From Enhygromyxa salina (GTDB taxonomy: Bacteria > Myxococcota_A > Polyangia > Nannocystales > Nannocystaceae), in assembly GCF_002994615.1 (NCBI RefSeq), contig NZ_PVNK01000166.1, positions 1 through 64,000 of the forward strand: a stretch of 64,000 bases of DNA, written 5' to 3'. Of this stretch, positions 9,018 through 19,061 are shown one piece after another. The notes beneath the pieces were generated by a model, which saw nothing but the letters and a program-made list of their open reading frames with translations, was not told where the DNA came from and did not search any database. Both the position numbers and the translations under genes were made by a program. Position 1 is the first letter of the stretch; the number at the start of each line of letters is the position of its first letter.

Positions 9018-11269
9018 ACACGAAGACAACGACGATCGCTCACCCACGCTGGCTGACCGCCCTGTCCCTGCCCCTGTTGTTGGCGGGTCTGAGCTGCCAG
9101 GGCTCGGGCTCGGGCAAGGTGCTCAGCGAGCCGAGCCCCTCGGGCGACCCGACCACGACAAACTCGCCCGACGCGGCCCAACCCGCGGGGCCGCGGACCC
9201 TGGCCTTGACCCGCGGCGTCGCCCCTCGCGGGCAGCTGACCGAGGCCGTGCTCGACGCGCGCGGCGAGGTCGCCCTGAGCCTCGATCGCTTCGGCGGCGT
9301 GCTCTTGTGGCCCTCGATCCGCTCGGGCGACGCGAGCGCGAGCAGCCCGCTCTCGCTGCCCGCCCGCGAGCCGCTGTGGATGTCCGTCGGCCAAAACGGT
9401 GCCGGGCGCTTCACGGTCGCGCTGCTCGACTCGTCCAACGCAGGTCAGTTTGGCCTCGTCGAGCTCGGTCAGGGCGGCGAGGGCCCGCGCTACACGGAGC
9501 TGTTCACGACCCCGCCCAGCGACCCCCTGCTCGAGGTCCACGTGCTCGACGGCGGCGAGCGAATCTTGGCGCTCGGGGTCGACCACAGCCTCCGGCTGTA
9601 CGACCGCGAGGGCGCGCTGCTCTCGACGATCGACGAGCGCGGCTTCATCCCCTGGCAGCTGCGCGTGACCGGCGGGGTCGGTGAAGCGCCGCACATCGCG
9701 GTCGTCCTCGCGCAGCCGCTGCGGGTCCAGATGATCGAGCTCGACGAGGATCAGCTGCGCGCCGTCGGCGAGGCCCGAGCCGTCGAGCTCGATCGCGGCC
9801 CCAACCGCAACGACCTCGCGCTCTCGCCCGACGGGACCACGGTCGCGGCCCTGCGCCGGCCGAAGGCGAAGACGCGCAAGTGGAGCATCGAGCTGCTCGA
9901 TCTCGCGACCGGCGCCCGTGAGCTGATCGCCGGGCGGACCGACACCTTGGTCCGACCGCGCATGCACTTCGTCACCCCGGACAAGCTCCTGCTCGAGAGC
10001 GGCAGCGGCAAGGGCTTTTGGGTCGACCTCGACGAGGCCGTCACGCCGCCGAAGCCGAGCGACGTCGACCCCGACTCGAAGTTCGCCAAGCGGCTGTCGC
10101 TCTCGCTCTCGCACACCAAGATCCGGCTCCCGGGCTCGGCCGAGGAGCTGTGGCAGGGCACCGTCGAGGACGACCGCGGGGCGCGGATGCACGCCAGCGT
10201 CGTCAATGGTGTCCGGGTGACCTTCGAGCACGGCAAGGAGGGCGTGCTGATCGTCGAGCCGCTCGACCCCGAGCAGGCCGCGAGCGCGGGCACGCACCTC
10301 GAGCTCGGGTTCCCGCCGCTCGAGCTCCACGCCGCTGCGCTCGACGCCAAGGGCGAGCGCGTGGCCTGGGCCAGCGCCGACGCGCTGCACGTCGAGCCGA
10401 CCTCGGGGGACGCGGGCCTCCGCTCTCTCGGGCACAGCCTCGGCGAGCCGCTCGCGCTCTACTTCGTCGGCGATCGCCTGCTTCACTTCGGCGGCCCCGA
10501 CAGCTCCCGCGCGGCGACCCTGCTCGCGGTCGGCGAGGGCGAGCTCGGCGAGGTCGTCGCGGCCGAGCGCCTCGACCTCGACTGGGGTGTGCACGCCGTC
10601 GACTACCAGGCCCTCGGTCCCGACAAGGGCGTGCTGGTCTACGTCGACGACAAGCCCTCGGCGCCGATGCGGGCGATCGAGGTCGCTGGCGACACCCTGT
10701 CCCCGATCCGCAGCGTCGAGGGCGACGCGCGCGACGCCTGGGTCCACCTGCGCAAGCTCCGAGCCGAAGCGGTGACCAAGCTCGTCGAGGACGCGGTCGG
10801 GGAGCTGCCGACCCAGTTCAGGGGCGAGGGGATCGACGAGTGGGCCCGGGACAGCCAGGGCCGGTGGTTTTTGACCGAGCACTCGCAGCGCACGCCGCTG
10901 TCCGTGCTGCGTCCCGATGGCACGATCGAGGCCGAGGTCGAGCTCCCGGCCGGGCAGGGTCGCAGCCTGGTCCTGAGCCCCGACGGCTCGCGCCTGGCGG
11001 TGGTCCAGTTCCGTGGGGACCGCTTCGAGCGTCAGGATCTGCTGGTCTCGATCTACACGACCGACGGCTTCGAGCGGCTGTGGACCCGGGGGCTGTTTAG
11101 TCGCAGCCAGCGCAGGAGCGACGAGCTCGTCGACGTGCGCTGGTCGGGCGATGGCAGCCGCGTCGCGGTGCTCAACTCGGGGGACGGCGAGGTCTACGAC
11201 ACGGCCACGGGGGATCGCCTGGCCGAGCGGGAGACCGCGACGCTGAGGGTCGAGGAGGTCGCCGACTGA
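9014..11269 (+). CDS. WD40-like propeller lipoprotein, partner of the diheme protein
   Basis: The product has 751 residues starting at the ATG that overlaps the upstream stop by 4 bases. The signal peptide ends near LAGLSC, probably a lipoprotein although the lipobox is not ideal. Repeated blades with DG, SPDGT and SPDGSRLAV turns (LALSPDGTTVAAL, LVLSPDGSRLAVVQ, VRWSGDGSRVAVL) indicate one or two beta-propellers. No catalytic motif is visible. Coupling to the diheme gene suggests a scaffold or substrate-recognition role in the same periplasmic complex. That role is inference. Confidence 0.75.
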   Translation: MNTKTTTIAHPRWLTALSLPLLLAGLSCQGSGSGKVLSEPSPSGDPTTTNSPDAAQPAGPRTLALTRGVAPRGQLTEAVLDARGEVALSLDRFGGVLLWPSIRSGDASASSPLSLPAREPLWMSVGQNGAGRFTVALLDSSNAGQFGLVELGQGGEGPRYTELFTTPPSDPLLEVHVLDGGERILALGVDHSLRLYDREGALLSTIDERGFIPWQLRVTGGVGEAPHIAVVLAQPLRVQMIELDEDQLRAVGEARAVELDRGPNRNDLALSPDGTTVAALRRPKAKTRKWSIELLDLATGARELIAGRTDTLVRPRMHFVTPDKLLLESGSGKGFWVDLDEAVTPPKPSDVDPDSKFAKRLSLSLSHTKIRLPGSAEELWQGTVEDDRGARMHASVVNGVRVTFEHGKEGVLIVEPLDPEQAASAGTHLELGFPPLELHAAALDAKGERVAWASADALHVEPTSGDAGLRSLGHSLGEPLALYFVGDRLLHFGGPDSSRAATLLAVGEGELGEVVAAERLDLDWGVHAVDYQALGPDKGVLVYVDDKPSAPMRAIEVAGDTLSPIRSVEGDARDAWVHLRKLRAEAVTKLVEDAVGELPTQFRGEGIDEWARDSQGRWFLTEHSQRTPLSVLRPDGTIEAEVELPAGQGRSLVLSPDGSRLAVVQFRGDRFERQDLLVSIYTTDGFERLWTRGLFSRSQRRSDELVDVRWSGDGSRVAVLNSGDGEVYDTATGDRLAERETATLRVEEVAD

Positions 11270-11298
11270 GCGTCAGAGCCTGCAGCTGGCGCCTGCAA

Positions 11299-12828
11299 CT
11301 ACTCCTGGGGCTCGTCGAGCCCGGTCGTCACGCGGATCCACCGCGCCAGCTCGTCGAGCACCGCGGGCTCGATCGTCATCTCGATCATCCCGTACTCGTC
11401 GGGCATGCCCGTGGTCGCGGGCTGAAACAGATGGTTCAGCCCCGGCAGGAGCACGAACTCCGCCCCCTTGTTGCCCCTCAGCGCGGCCTGGACCGGCGCC
11501 AAGTTCTGCTCGACGTCGACCTGAAGATCCAGGTCGCCAAACATCGCGAGGACCGGGACCTTCACCCGGGCCAGGACCGGCGCGGGATCCCAGGCCAGGA
11601 AGTGGCGAAACCACGGGCTGTTGAGGACCTCGATCTGCCCAGCGATCACCGCGTCGAGGTCCCCGGCCTTCTTTTGTTCGTCGGTGAGCTCGTTGTTCTC
11701 CGCCCGCAGCAGGGCCTCGAGCGCGGCCGGGGCGGCCTCGGCCGAGTTGCCGAGCACGGCCGCGTGGAGCTCGCGGGCCGACGCCTCGGCCTCTTCGATC
11801 GTGGCCTTGTCGGCCCCCTTCGCCGCCATCAGCAGGCTCTGCTGATGAATGACGATCTCGGACCCGGTCACGCCCGTGCCCGCGAGCAAGACGATGAAGT
11901 CGATGTCGTCCGGGTGCTCGGCGGCGACGAGCGGGGCGATCACGCCGCCCTCGCTGTGGCCGATCAGGCCCACGCGCTCGCCGTCGATCTCCGGGCGCGC
12001 GGCGAGGGCCGCGGCCGCCGCCCAGCTGTCGCTCGCGAAGTCCTCGAGCGTGGCCTTGGTCCCGTCGCCGGTCGACTCGCCGAAGCCGCGATCGTCGTAG
12101 CGCAGGACCGCGACCCCGTTGCGCGAGAGGTGATCGGCGATGACCCAAAAGGGCTTGTGGTTGGCGATCGTCTCGTCGCGATCTTGCAGCCCCGAGCCCG
12201 AGATCATGACCACGGCTGGGTGCGGGCCTTCGCCCTCGGGGATCGTCAGCGTCGCCGCCAAGGTCACACCCTCGGCGTCGGGGTTGGGGATCTCGAGCTC
12301 CGCGACCGCGTAGGGGAAGGGCGGCTCGGGGGTCTGTGGGCGCTCGGGGCTGGCGATCGCGGCGAAGTCATTGACGTCAGTCGAGCTGATCGTGCACGGG
12401 AACTCGGCGCCCTTTTGCGCGAAGCTGCAGGTCGGCGTCGCGCCGGGCACGATCGTCCACTGGGCCCCGACCGCGGCGAACTCGACCTTCATGCTGCCGT
12501 CGGCGCCGACCTTCACCGGGCCCAGTGAGGTCCCCGTGATCATCTGCGCGGGGATCCACAGCTTGGCCTCGCTCAGGCCGTCGCCGTCTTGACTGGGCTG
12601 GACCGACACCGCCCACTCGAGGGTCTGACCGCCGGGCAGCGAGAGCGAGCCGACCCACTGACCGATCGTCGCGGGCCCAGCGGCGGACTCGACCTGCTCG
12701 TCGGGCGCAGGTCCGTCGGCCTTGGCCTCGGACTTGGTCGCCGCCGGGGCTGCGTCCTTGGCGGGGGTGTTTGACTTGCACCCAGCCGACAGCACACACA
12801 GCGAGACGAGGATGAGCGAAGAGCGCAT
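11299..12828 (-). CDS. Alpha/beta-hydrolase lipoprotein (esterase/dienelactone-hydrolase-like)
   Basis: The product has 509 residues with lipobox LSAGC. Residues about 50-180 form a small beta domain found in front of such hydrolases. The hydrolase domain has the oxyanion segment MISGSGLQDRDE, the nucleophile elbow GHSEGG, an acid candidate in MFGDLDLQV and the histidine in LPGLNHLF, so the Ser-Asp-His triad is complete. It is probably an envelope esterase, and the substrate is unknown. It is transcribed divergently from speA with only 45 bases between the starts, and it ends convergently 29 bases from the propeller lipoprotein gene. Confidence 0.85.
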   Translation of the reverse strand: MRSSLILVSLCVLSAGCKSNTPAKDAAPAATKSEAKADGPAPDEQVESAAGPATIGQWVGSLSLPGGQTLEWAVSVQPSQDGDGLSEAKLWIPAQMITGTSLGPVKVGADGSMKVEFAAVGAQWTIVPGATPTCSFAQKGAEFPCTISSTDVNDFAAIASPERPQTPEPPFPYAVAELEIPNPDAEGVTLAATLTIPEGEGPHPAVVMISGSGLQDRDETIANHKPFWVIADHLSRNGVAVLRYDDRGFGESTGDGTKATLEDFASDSWAAAAALAARPEIDGERVGLIGHSEGGVIAPLVAAEHPDDIDFIVLLAGTGVTGSEIVIHQQSLLMAAKGADKATIEEAEASARELHAAVLGNSAEAAPAALEALLRAENNELTDEQKKAGDLDAVIAGQIEVLNSPWFRHFLAWDPAPVLARVKVPVLAMFGDLDLQVDVEQNLAPVQAALRGNKGAEFVLLPGLNHLFQPATTGMPDEYGMIEMTIEPAVLDELARWIRVTTGLDEPQE

Positions 12829-12873
12829 CGCAGGGCTTTACCAGGTCGGGCCGTGGCCCGACAATGCCCCCGC

Positions 12874-14862
12874 ATGGCCGAGCAGGATCCAAGCGGCAGG
12901 ACCAACCCCGAGGCCTCGACGGTCACAGAGGCACCCGCCAACGGTCGCGCGTTCAGGTCCTGGGCGCTCGAGAACTCGCTCAAGCGCTACGGCGCCGACA
13001 AGTGGGGCCGGGGCTTCCTCACCGTCAACAGCCTCGGCCACCTCGGCTTCGTGGCGCCGGGCTTGCCGGAGCTCGATCTCCACGAGCTCGTCCTGCGCCT
13101 GCGTGAGCGTGGCATCCACACGCCGGTCGTCGTGCGCTTCCCGAGCATGGTTCAGCGCGCGATGCAGCGCCTCCACGAGGCCTTCTTGCGCGCGGCCGAG
13201 GACGCCGAGTTCAGCGGCCGCCACGTCGGCATGTACCCCCTGAAGGTCAACCAACGGCGCAGCGTGGTCGAGTCGGTGGTCGCGGCCCGTGAGGCGTGCG
13301 GCTACGGGCTCGAGGCCGGGTCCAAGCCCGAGCTGCTCCTGGCCATGGCCCAGCCCGTGTTCGAGGGCGCGCCCTTGATCTGCAACGGCTACAAGGATCG
13401 CGAGTTCATCCGCCTCGCCTACCACGCCGCCGAGCTCGGTCACGAGGTCATCCTCGTGTTCGAGAGCCTGCGTGAGGTTCGGCGCTACCTCGCCGTCGGC
13501 AAGGAGCAGGAGTGGACCGCCAAGCCGCTGATCGGCGTCCGGGCCAAGCTCTACAGCCGCGGCAGCGGTCGGTGGCAGAGCTCCGGCGGCGAGCGGTCCA
13601 AGTTCGGGCTCACGACCAACGAGATCCTCGAGGTCGTGCGCCAGCTCGAAGCCGCCGAGCAGCTCGACGCGTTCGCGCTCTTGCACTTTCACATCGGCTC
13701 GCAGATCACCCAGATCAAGCGGGTCAAGACCGCGGTCCGCGAGGGCGTGCGGATCTGGGGCGCCCTGCGCTCGCGCTGCGCCGGGCTGAGCTACATCGAT
13801 CTCGGCGGCGGGATCGGCGTCGACTACGACGGCAGCCGGACCTCGTACCCGAGCTCGGCGAACTACTCGGTCGAGGAGTACGCCAGCCAGGTCGTGTTCG
13901 AGATCTGCGAGGTTGCGAGCGAGCTCGAGCTGCCCCCGCCGACGATCGTGACCGAGAGCGGTCGCACCCTCGTGGCCAAGCACGCGGTCACGATCGCGGA
14001 TCTGCGCGAGGTCCAGGGCGAGCTGCTCCCGGTCCCCGCGCCCACGGAGCACGAGGACCGCCTGATCAGCGAGCTGCGCGAGACCCTCGACGGGATCAAC
14101 GTCAAGAACCTCGAGGAGTACTTCCACGACGCCGTCGACTACCGTGACGAGGCCCTGCAGCTGTTCTCGCGCGGGTACCTGAGCCTCGAAGATCGGGCCA
14201 GCGCCGAGGGCCTGTTCCATCGCATCCGCCTCCAGTGCGCGCGGATCGTCCATCAGCTCCAGCACCCGCCCGAGGAGATCGTCAATTTCCTCGACCGCGC
14301 GCAGGTCAAGTACCTGGCCAATTTCTCGATCTTTCAGTCGCTGCCCGACACCTGGAGCATCGACCAGGTGTTCCCGGCCGCGCCGCTGTCGGGCCACGGC
14401 CACGTGCCCGGGGTCAACGCCGAGGTCGTCGACATCACCTGCGACAGCGACGGCTGCGTGAAGACCTTCGCCCACCCCGACGACAACCTCAAGACGCTGC
14501 CGCTGCACGAGCCGCCCGCGCGCGGCGGCGAGCCCTACTACCTGGGCTTCTTCATGACCGGCGCCTACCAAGACAGCCTCGCCAACACCCACAACCTGTT
14601 CGGGCGCTGCCATGAGGTCATCGTGCGCGGGGCCGAGGACCCGGCGCTGATCGTGGGCAGCCAGCGGATCGACTACGACGACAAGGTCTGGCTGGAGGTC
14701 AAGCGGGGGGCGTCAGTCCAGGACGTCCTCGGCGACATGGACTACGACGTCGACTCGATCACGCAGCTGATCCGCGACCGCCACCTCGGCAAGGACACGA
14801 CCCTGGGCCGGCCGTGGGCGATGGGCGTGCTGCAGGCCTACCCCTATTTGGTCCGGACCTGA
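12874..14862 (+). CDS. speA: Biosynthetic arginine decarboxylase
   Basis: The 662-residue product is close to E. coli SpeA (658). It converts arginine to agmatine, the first step of the agmatine route to putrescine. Visible features are the PLP lysine in MYPLKVNQRR, LEAGSKPEL, the phosphate-binding HFHIGSQI, the glycine loop IDLGGGIGVDYDG, and the C-terminal half with CDSDG and GAYQDSLANTHNLFG. The ATG at 12874 was chosen. An in-frame GTG 21 bases upstream would add seven residues. Its 3' end overlaps the convergent S41-like gene by 19 bases. Confidence 0.95.
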   Translation: MAEQDPSGRTNPEASTVTEAPANGRAFRSWALENSLKRYGADKWGRGFLTVNSLGHLGFVAPGLPELDLHELVLRLRERGIHTPVVVRFPSMVQRAMQRLHEAFLRAAEDAEFSGRHVGMYPLKVNQRRSVVESVVAAREACGYGLEAGSKPELLLAMAQPVFEGAPLICNGYKDREFIRLAYHAAELGHEVILVFESLREVRRYLAVGKEQEWTAKPLIGVRAKLYSRGSGRWQSSGGERSKFGLTTNEILEVVRQLEAAEQLDAFALLHFHIGSQITQIKRVKTAVREGVRIWGALRSRCAGLSYIDLGGGIGVDYDGSRTSYPSSANYSVEEYASQVVFEICEVASELELPPPTIVTESGRTLVAKHAVTIADLREVQGELLPVPAPTEHEDRLISELRETLDGINVKNLEEYFHDAVDYRDEALQLFSRGYLSLEDRASAEGLFHRIRLQCARIVHQLQHPPEEIVNFLDRAQVKYLANFSIFQSLPDTWSIDQVFPAAPLSGHGHVPGVNAEVVDITCDSDGCVKTFAHPDDNLKTLPLHEPPARGGEPYYLGFFMTGAYQDSLANTHNLFGRCHEVIVRGAEDPALIVGSQRIDYDDKVWLEVKRGASVQDVLGDMDYDVDSITQLIRDRHLGKDTTLGRPWAMGVLQAYPYLVRT

Positions 14863-17396
14863 GCCGCTCGAGCTGGGTCGTCGAGCGTCGCGATGGCGGC
14901 CGCCAGCAGCTGATCTTCGTTCGCGCGCAGCCGAGCGATCGTGGGCTCGACGGGGACCGAGGGGCGCACGCCCTGGGCCCACAGCCGGCTGCCGTCGCCG
15001 CGTCGCAGCTCGCTGGTCGTGAAGCGCAGGCCCCAGCCGCCGGGCAGCCAGGCGTGGGCGATCGCGCCGAGATCACCCGCGCTGGCGCTGCCGACGAGGG
15101 TCGCGCCGAGGAGGTCGAAGCCGGCGAGCTCGAGCTCGGCGCGGCCGCGGGTGCGGGGGTCGGCGAGCACGAGGACGCGGCAGCGCAGGCGCGGCCCGTC
15201 GGGCTCGACGAGGCGATCGGCGAGGGGCTCGAGGCTGAGCTGGGCGTCGGCGTTGGGCCCGGCGGGCACGCGCTCGGTCAGGACGCCGAGGGGCTCGTCG
15301 ATGAAGTGGGCCAGGAGTGAGGCCCGCGGGTGCGCGAGGGGGCCACGCAGATCCACGATCACCGCGTCGGCCTTGCGCAGCCTTCGGGCGGCGGCGTCGA
15401 GTCGGCGCACGCGGGTCGCGTCGAGGTACCACAGGCCCTCGCGCAGCTCGTCGAGGGCGCGCTCGGGCCGGGGGTCGGCGAGCATCGGGCGATCGCTGCG
15501 CTGATCCGCGCTCACCGTCAGGGTGACGGACTGCTCGGTGTCTTTGCCGTCGCGCAGGACCTCGAGCGCGATCGTGGCGCCCCTTTCAGGGCGGGCGAGG
15601 AGCCTGGTGACGGTCCGCTCGATCGCCGCGCTCGCGGTCGCCGCGGGGCTGAGGCTGAGCTCGCGGGCGAGCAGCTCGTCGATCGCAACGCCGTCGATCG
15701 CCGTGATCACGTCGCCCGGGTGAGCGGCCTCGGACTCCGAGCGACCCACGACCACGCGCTCCTCGACCCAGCGCAGCGCCAGCGCCGGGACAAAGCGGCG
15801 GGCGCCCGCGCCCGCGTCCACGCAGAGCTCGCCGTTGCCGTCGCCGAAGTCACGCAGGAGGGTCGAGAGCGCGGCGTGGAGGGTCGTCGGCGAGTCGTCC
15901 TCGGCGACGGCGCACATCGCCTCGAGCAGGCCCTGGCGCGGCTTGGCCACGCGCTCGCGGTGGGCGAAGAAGTGACGGAGCAGGGACCAGGTGCGGATGA
16001 CGGCGAGCAGACGGGTCCCGCGATCGCGCAGGTCGTAGTCCCACGCGCGCCGCTCGTCGAAGGTTGGGGCCGGCTCGAGATCCGGGGTCTCGGACTCGGG
16101 CAGGGTCCGACCGTCGCGGGTCCACAGCGCCGTCGGGACCAGCCCGCTGAGGCCACGAGCAAGCTCGACCGGCGCGGGCGCGCCGGGGGTCAGGGGGCGG
16201 AAGCTGTCGCCGTCGCAGCGCGAGCACGGCGTGTCGGCGGCTCGCCGACGCTTGGGCTGCGGCGCGCCGCAGTCCGGTCGAGCGTCGGGGGTGTGCCGGA
16301 TCCGACGCGCGCAGCCAGGTTGCTCGTCGCTGCCGTCGCTGTAGCCGCGGCGATGCCACTGGGTGATCTCGAGCCCTTCGCCCTCGGCGAGGAGCGCGTC
16401 GGGCAGCGGCGGTCGGCCCTCGGGCTCGGTCGGTTCGGGGTCCGGCTTGGGCGCTGGCGGGTTGGGCTCGCCCTCGTCCTCGTCCTCGCCCTCGTCCTCG
16501 TCCTCGGGGTCGTTGTCGTCGGCTTCGGTCTCGTCGTCGTCGGTCTCGCCCGCGTCGTCGCCCTCGGCCTCGTCGGTCTCGTCCACGTCGAACTCGGGCT
16601 CGGCCTCGAACTCGGGCTCGGCTTCGAACTCGGGCTCGGCCTCGAACTCGGCCTCGTCGTCTGATTCTTCGAGCTCGGCCTCGCGCTCGGCCGCCTCCTC
16701 GGCCTGCTTGCGATCGCTCGCCGCGCCAGCCTTGGTCCGTGCGGGCGGGCCCGGACGATCGCTCATGAACTTGCCCGCGAGCTTGTCGGCGGGCGGTCGC
16801 GCACGGCTCTGTTTGGCGTCGTCGTCCTTGGCGTCGTCGTCCTTGGCGTCGTCGTCGTCGGCGGCGTCGTCCGTGCCCGGCTCGGTCTCGCCCGCGCGCG
16901 CGTCGTCGGGCGCGTCGTCGGGCTCGGCGTCGGGCTCGGCGTCAGGATCGGGGCACGCGGGTTCGTCGAGGCTCTCGTCGTCGTCGTCGTCGTCGTCGCT
17001 CGCCCAGATCGAGACCGTCGGCGCGACCTCGGCGACCAGCCCGCGGAGCCCCTCGGCGAGCTCGGCCTGGGTCCCGGCCGACTCGACCCCGCGGATCCCC
17101 GCCAGCAACAGAGGCTCCCACTCGCACTGCTGGGCCTGGTCGCTGGGGTGCAGCCACCGAATCACGCCGCCGAGCTCGGCCAGCGCGATCAAGTTCTCGG
17201 CCCCTCGACGGGTCAGCGCGCGCGCGGGCTCGGGTCCGCCCTCGGGCAGCTGCGTCGGCTGCGGTCGCGCGCAGGCGGCCGCGAGCGCGGTCGTGCTGGT
17301 CCACAGCCAGGCTCGCCGGGAGATCCCGCCGTCGTGGGTGGTCTGCGGCTTGGACGAAGTCGCGCTCGGCTCGGGCGCAGGGACGGCGCGGCTCAC
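14844..17396 (-). CDS. Tat-exported S41-protease-like lipoprotein with large acidic insertion, probably inactive
   Basis: The product has 850 residues. The N-terminus has a twin-arginine motif (ISRRAWLW, Arg27-Arg28) and lipobox AAAC (Cys42). Residues about 130-340 are an extreme Asp/Glu tract with repeats of EPEFEA (18-bp DNA repeats near 16600-16660). A Cys-rich segment follows (CARRI, CGAP, CSRC). The C-terminal 400 residues resemble C-terminal-processing proteases: a PDZ-like ERVVVGRSESEAAHPGDVITAIDGVAI and an S41 fold (ADAVIVDLRGPL, VLVLADPRTRGRAELELAG, TLVGSASAGD). The family nucleophile is a serine in the T-S-A-A-E segment. Here that segment reads T-R-G-R-A-E, so catalysis is doubtful. 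Confidence 0.75.
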   Translation of the reverse strand: MSRAVPAPEPSATSSKPQTTHDGGISRRAWLWTSTTALAAACARPQPTQLPEGGPEPARALTRRGAENLIALAELGGVIRWLHPSDQAQQCEWEPLLLAGIRGVESAGTQAELAEGLRGLVAEVAPTVSIWASDDDDDDDESLDEPACPDPDAEPDAEPDDAPDDARAGETEPGTDDAADDDDAKDDDAKDDDAKQSRARPPADKLAGKFMSDRPGPPARTKAGAASDRKQAEEAAEREAELEESDDEAEFEAEPEFEAEPEFEAEPEFDVDETDEAEGDDAGETDDDETEADDNDPEDEDEGEDEDEGEPNPPAPKPDPEPTEPEGRPPLPDALLAEGEGLEITQWHRRGYSDGSDEQPGCARRIRHTPDARPDCGAPQPKRRRAADTPCSRCDGDSFRPLTPGAPAPVELARGLSGLVPTALWTRDGRTLPESETPDLEPAPTFDERRAWDYDLRDRGTRLLAVIRTWSLLRHFFAHRERVAKPRQGLLEAMCAVAEDDSPTTLHAALSTLLRDFGDGNGELCVDAGAGARRFVPALALRWVEERVVVGRSESEAAHPGDVITAIDGVAIDELLARELSLSPAATASAAIERTVTRLLARPERGATIALEVLRDGKDTEQSVTLTVSADQRSDRPMLADPRPERALDELREGLWYLDATRVRRLDAAARRLRKADAVIVDLRGPLAHPRASLLAHFIDEPLGVLTERVPAGPNADAQLSLEPLADRLVEPDGPRLRCRVLVLADPRTRGRAELELAGFDLLGATLVGSASAGDLGAIAHAWLPGGWGLRFTTSELRRGDGSRLWAQGVRPSVPVEPTIARLRANEDQLLAAAIATLDDPARAAQVRTK

Positions 17397-17465
17397 CGCG
17401 GGATTGTCGTGGAAGACCCGGTCCGGGGCAACTCGGCGCCCACGCGAGCCGGCCCCGCGGCGGCG

Positions 17466-19061
17466 TCAGAGGGTCTTGAGGTACTCGAGCACCGCGCTGC
17501 GCTCGGCGTCGCTGAAGTGATCGCCAAAGCGGTGGCCGCCGCCGCCGTGACCGAGGATCGTCGTGTCGTAGATGTGCTTGGCCTCGTCGACGGGCGCGCC
17601 TGACTGCCCGACGTCGAGCGCGATCCACGGCCAGCCGAGGGCGCTCGTGTCGTAGTTGGTGCTCTCGTAGTCCTCGCGTCGCCAGAAGGTTGGCCGCGCG
17701 CTCGAGTTCAGGACCAGCTCGAGGGTCGGGACTGAGCCGTTGTGCAAGAAGGGCGCGGTCGCCCAGATACCGTCGAGGGGCGGGGCGGTGTAGCCGAGGA
17801 AGGGCTCGGTCGCCGTCAGCTGCGTGACCGTGCCGTACCAGGACTCGTTGTACCAGTCGATCATCGAGGCGACCTCGCCGTCGAGGGCGGTCTCGGCGAG
17901 GAGCGGATCGGTGTCGACGATCGCGAGCGGGATCAACAGGTTGGGGAAGGTCTCGGCCTCGGGGTCGTCGTCGTAGGTCCCGTGGCAGCCCGCGCAGTTG
18001 CACTCGAACAGCTCCTGGCCCTCGGCCGCGAGGGCCTCGTCGATCGGCCACGGATACTCGGGCGCCTCGATGGTCTCGAGGAAGGCGTTGATGTCGGCGA
18101 AGTAGCCGAGCATCTCGCTGGCCTGGGCCGCGCTGTCGATGCACAGCGACGACGCGAACATCATCGTCCCGCGGTGATCTCCGCGCGACATGCCGTTGTA
18201 GAAGTGCCCGGCCTTCTTCTTGACCCGCCACCACGGCGGCGGATCGGTCGGGACCAGGGGCGGATTGACCTGGATCAGCTGCTCGTCGGACCACGCCAGG
18301 GTGTAGGGGTTGCGGTGAGCCGCGAGCACGATCGCAACGTCGTCGGCGGGGTTGGTGCCGACGGTGTAGGTCCGGGTGTAGGGCCCGAGCGCCTCGTAGC
18401 GCGCGCGGAATTTGTTGAGCTCGACGGCGCTGTCGGTCAGCGGGGGCAGCGGCGGGAGCAGGCTCAGGAGCGAGCCGATGTCCTGGGTGTAGTCGGCGTC
18501 GTGACGGCCGAGGCCGATGACCAGCTCGCCGTTGAACTTACCCGCGTGACAGGTCAGGCAGTTCAAGGCCGCGAGCTCGGTCCCGCCCTCGGACACGACC
18601 AGGTTCCAGTTGTAGGGCAGGTTCGCGGCCTTGCCCTCGCGCCACGGCAGGGTCTCGCCGTCGGCGTAGGTGCCCAAGAAGCCCTTGCCGAGCATGAACA
18701 GGTCGTAGGGGATCCCGCAGCTGACGTAGTCCTCGTGGACCAGGGCCCACTCGCCGGCCTCGGGATCACCGTCGAGGGGGGGCGGCTCGGGGATCGCAAA
18801 GCCGGCGTCCCACGGCCCGCTGGCGTCGAGGCAGCTGGCCTCGCCCGTCTCGCCGGTCTCGCCGGTCTCGCCGGTCTCGCCCTCGCTGGTGCTGGTACTG
18901 GTCTCGGCCTCGCCGGTGTCTTCGTCCTCGCTCTCGCCTTCGGTGCGGGTCTCGGACGCGGGCAGATCGGGCGGCTCGCCGCAGCCGAGCGCCCAAATCG
19001 AAGCGAGGGGACAGATCGCGGTGGTCAGTACCAAGCTGAAATTCAGACGCGCCAGGCTCAT
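17466..19061 (-). CDS. Diheme cytochrome c lipoprotein (peroxidase-like, RoxA/RoxB-type)
   Basis: The product has 531 residues when started at the ATG at 19061. The longer open frame adds 20 residues before the signal peptide. The lipobox is WALGC (Cys27), followed by a Thr/Glu/Gly linker with GET repeats. Two c-type heme motifs are present, CLTCH (168-172) and CAGCH (356-360). PPPWWRVKKK, FYNGMSRGDHRG and PPLDGIWATAPFLHNGSVPTL are typical of large diheme proteins related to rubber oxygenases and peroxidases. Its role is probably oxidative chemistry in the periplasm. It lies 69 bases upstream of the S41-like gene on the same strand and may be co-transcribed. Confidence 0.85.
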   Translation of the reverse strand: MSLARLNFSLVLTTAICPLASIWALGCGEPPDLPASETRTEGESEDEDTGEAETSTSTSEGETGETGETGETGEASCLDASGPWDAGFAIPEPPPLDGDPEAGEWALVHEDYVSCGIPYDLFMLGKGFLGTYADGETLPWREGKAANLPYNWNLVVSEGGTELAALNCLTCHAGKFNGELVIGLGRHDADYTQDIGSLLSLLPPLPPLTDSAVELNKFRARYEALGPYTRTYTVGTNPADDVAIVLAAHRNPYTLAWSDEQLIQVNPPLVPTDPPPWWRVKKKAGHFYNGMSRGDHRGTMMFASSLCIDSAAQASEMLGYFADINAFLETIEAPEYPWPIDEALAAEGQELFECNCAGCHGTYDDDPEAETFPNLLIPLAIVDTDPLLAETALDGEVASMIDWYNESWYGTVTQLTATEPFLGYTAPPLDGIWATAPFLHNGSVPTLELVLNSSARPTFWRREDYESTNYDTSALGWPWIALDVGQSGAPVDEAKHIYDTTILGHGGGGHRFGDHFSDAERSAVLEYLKTL

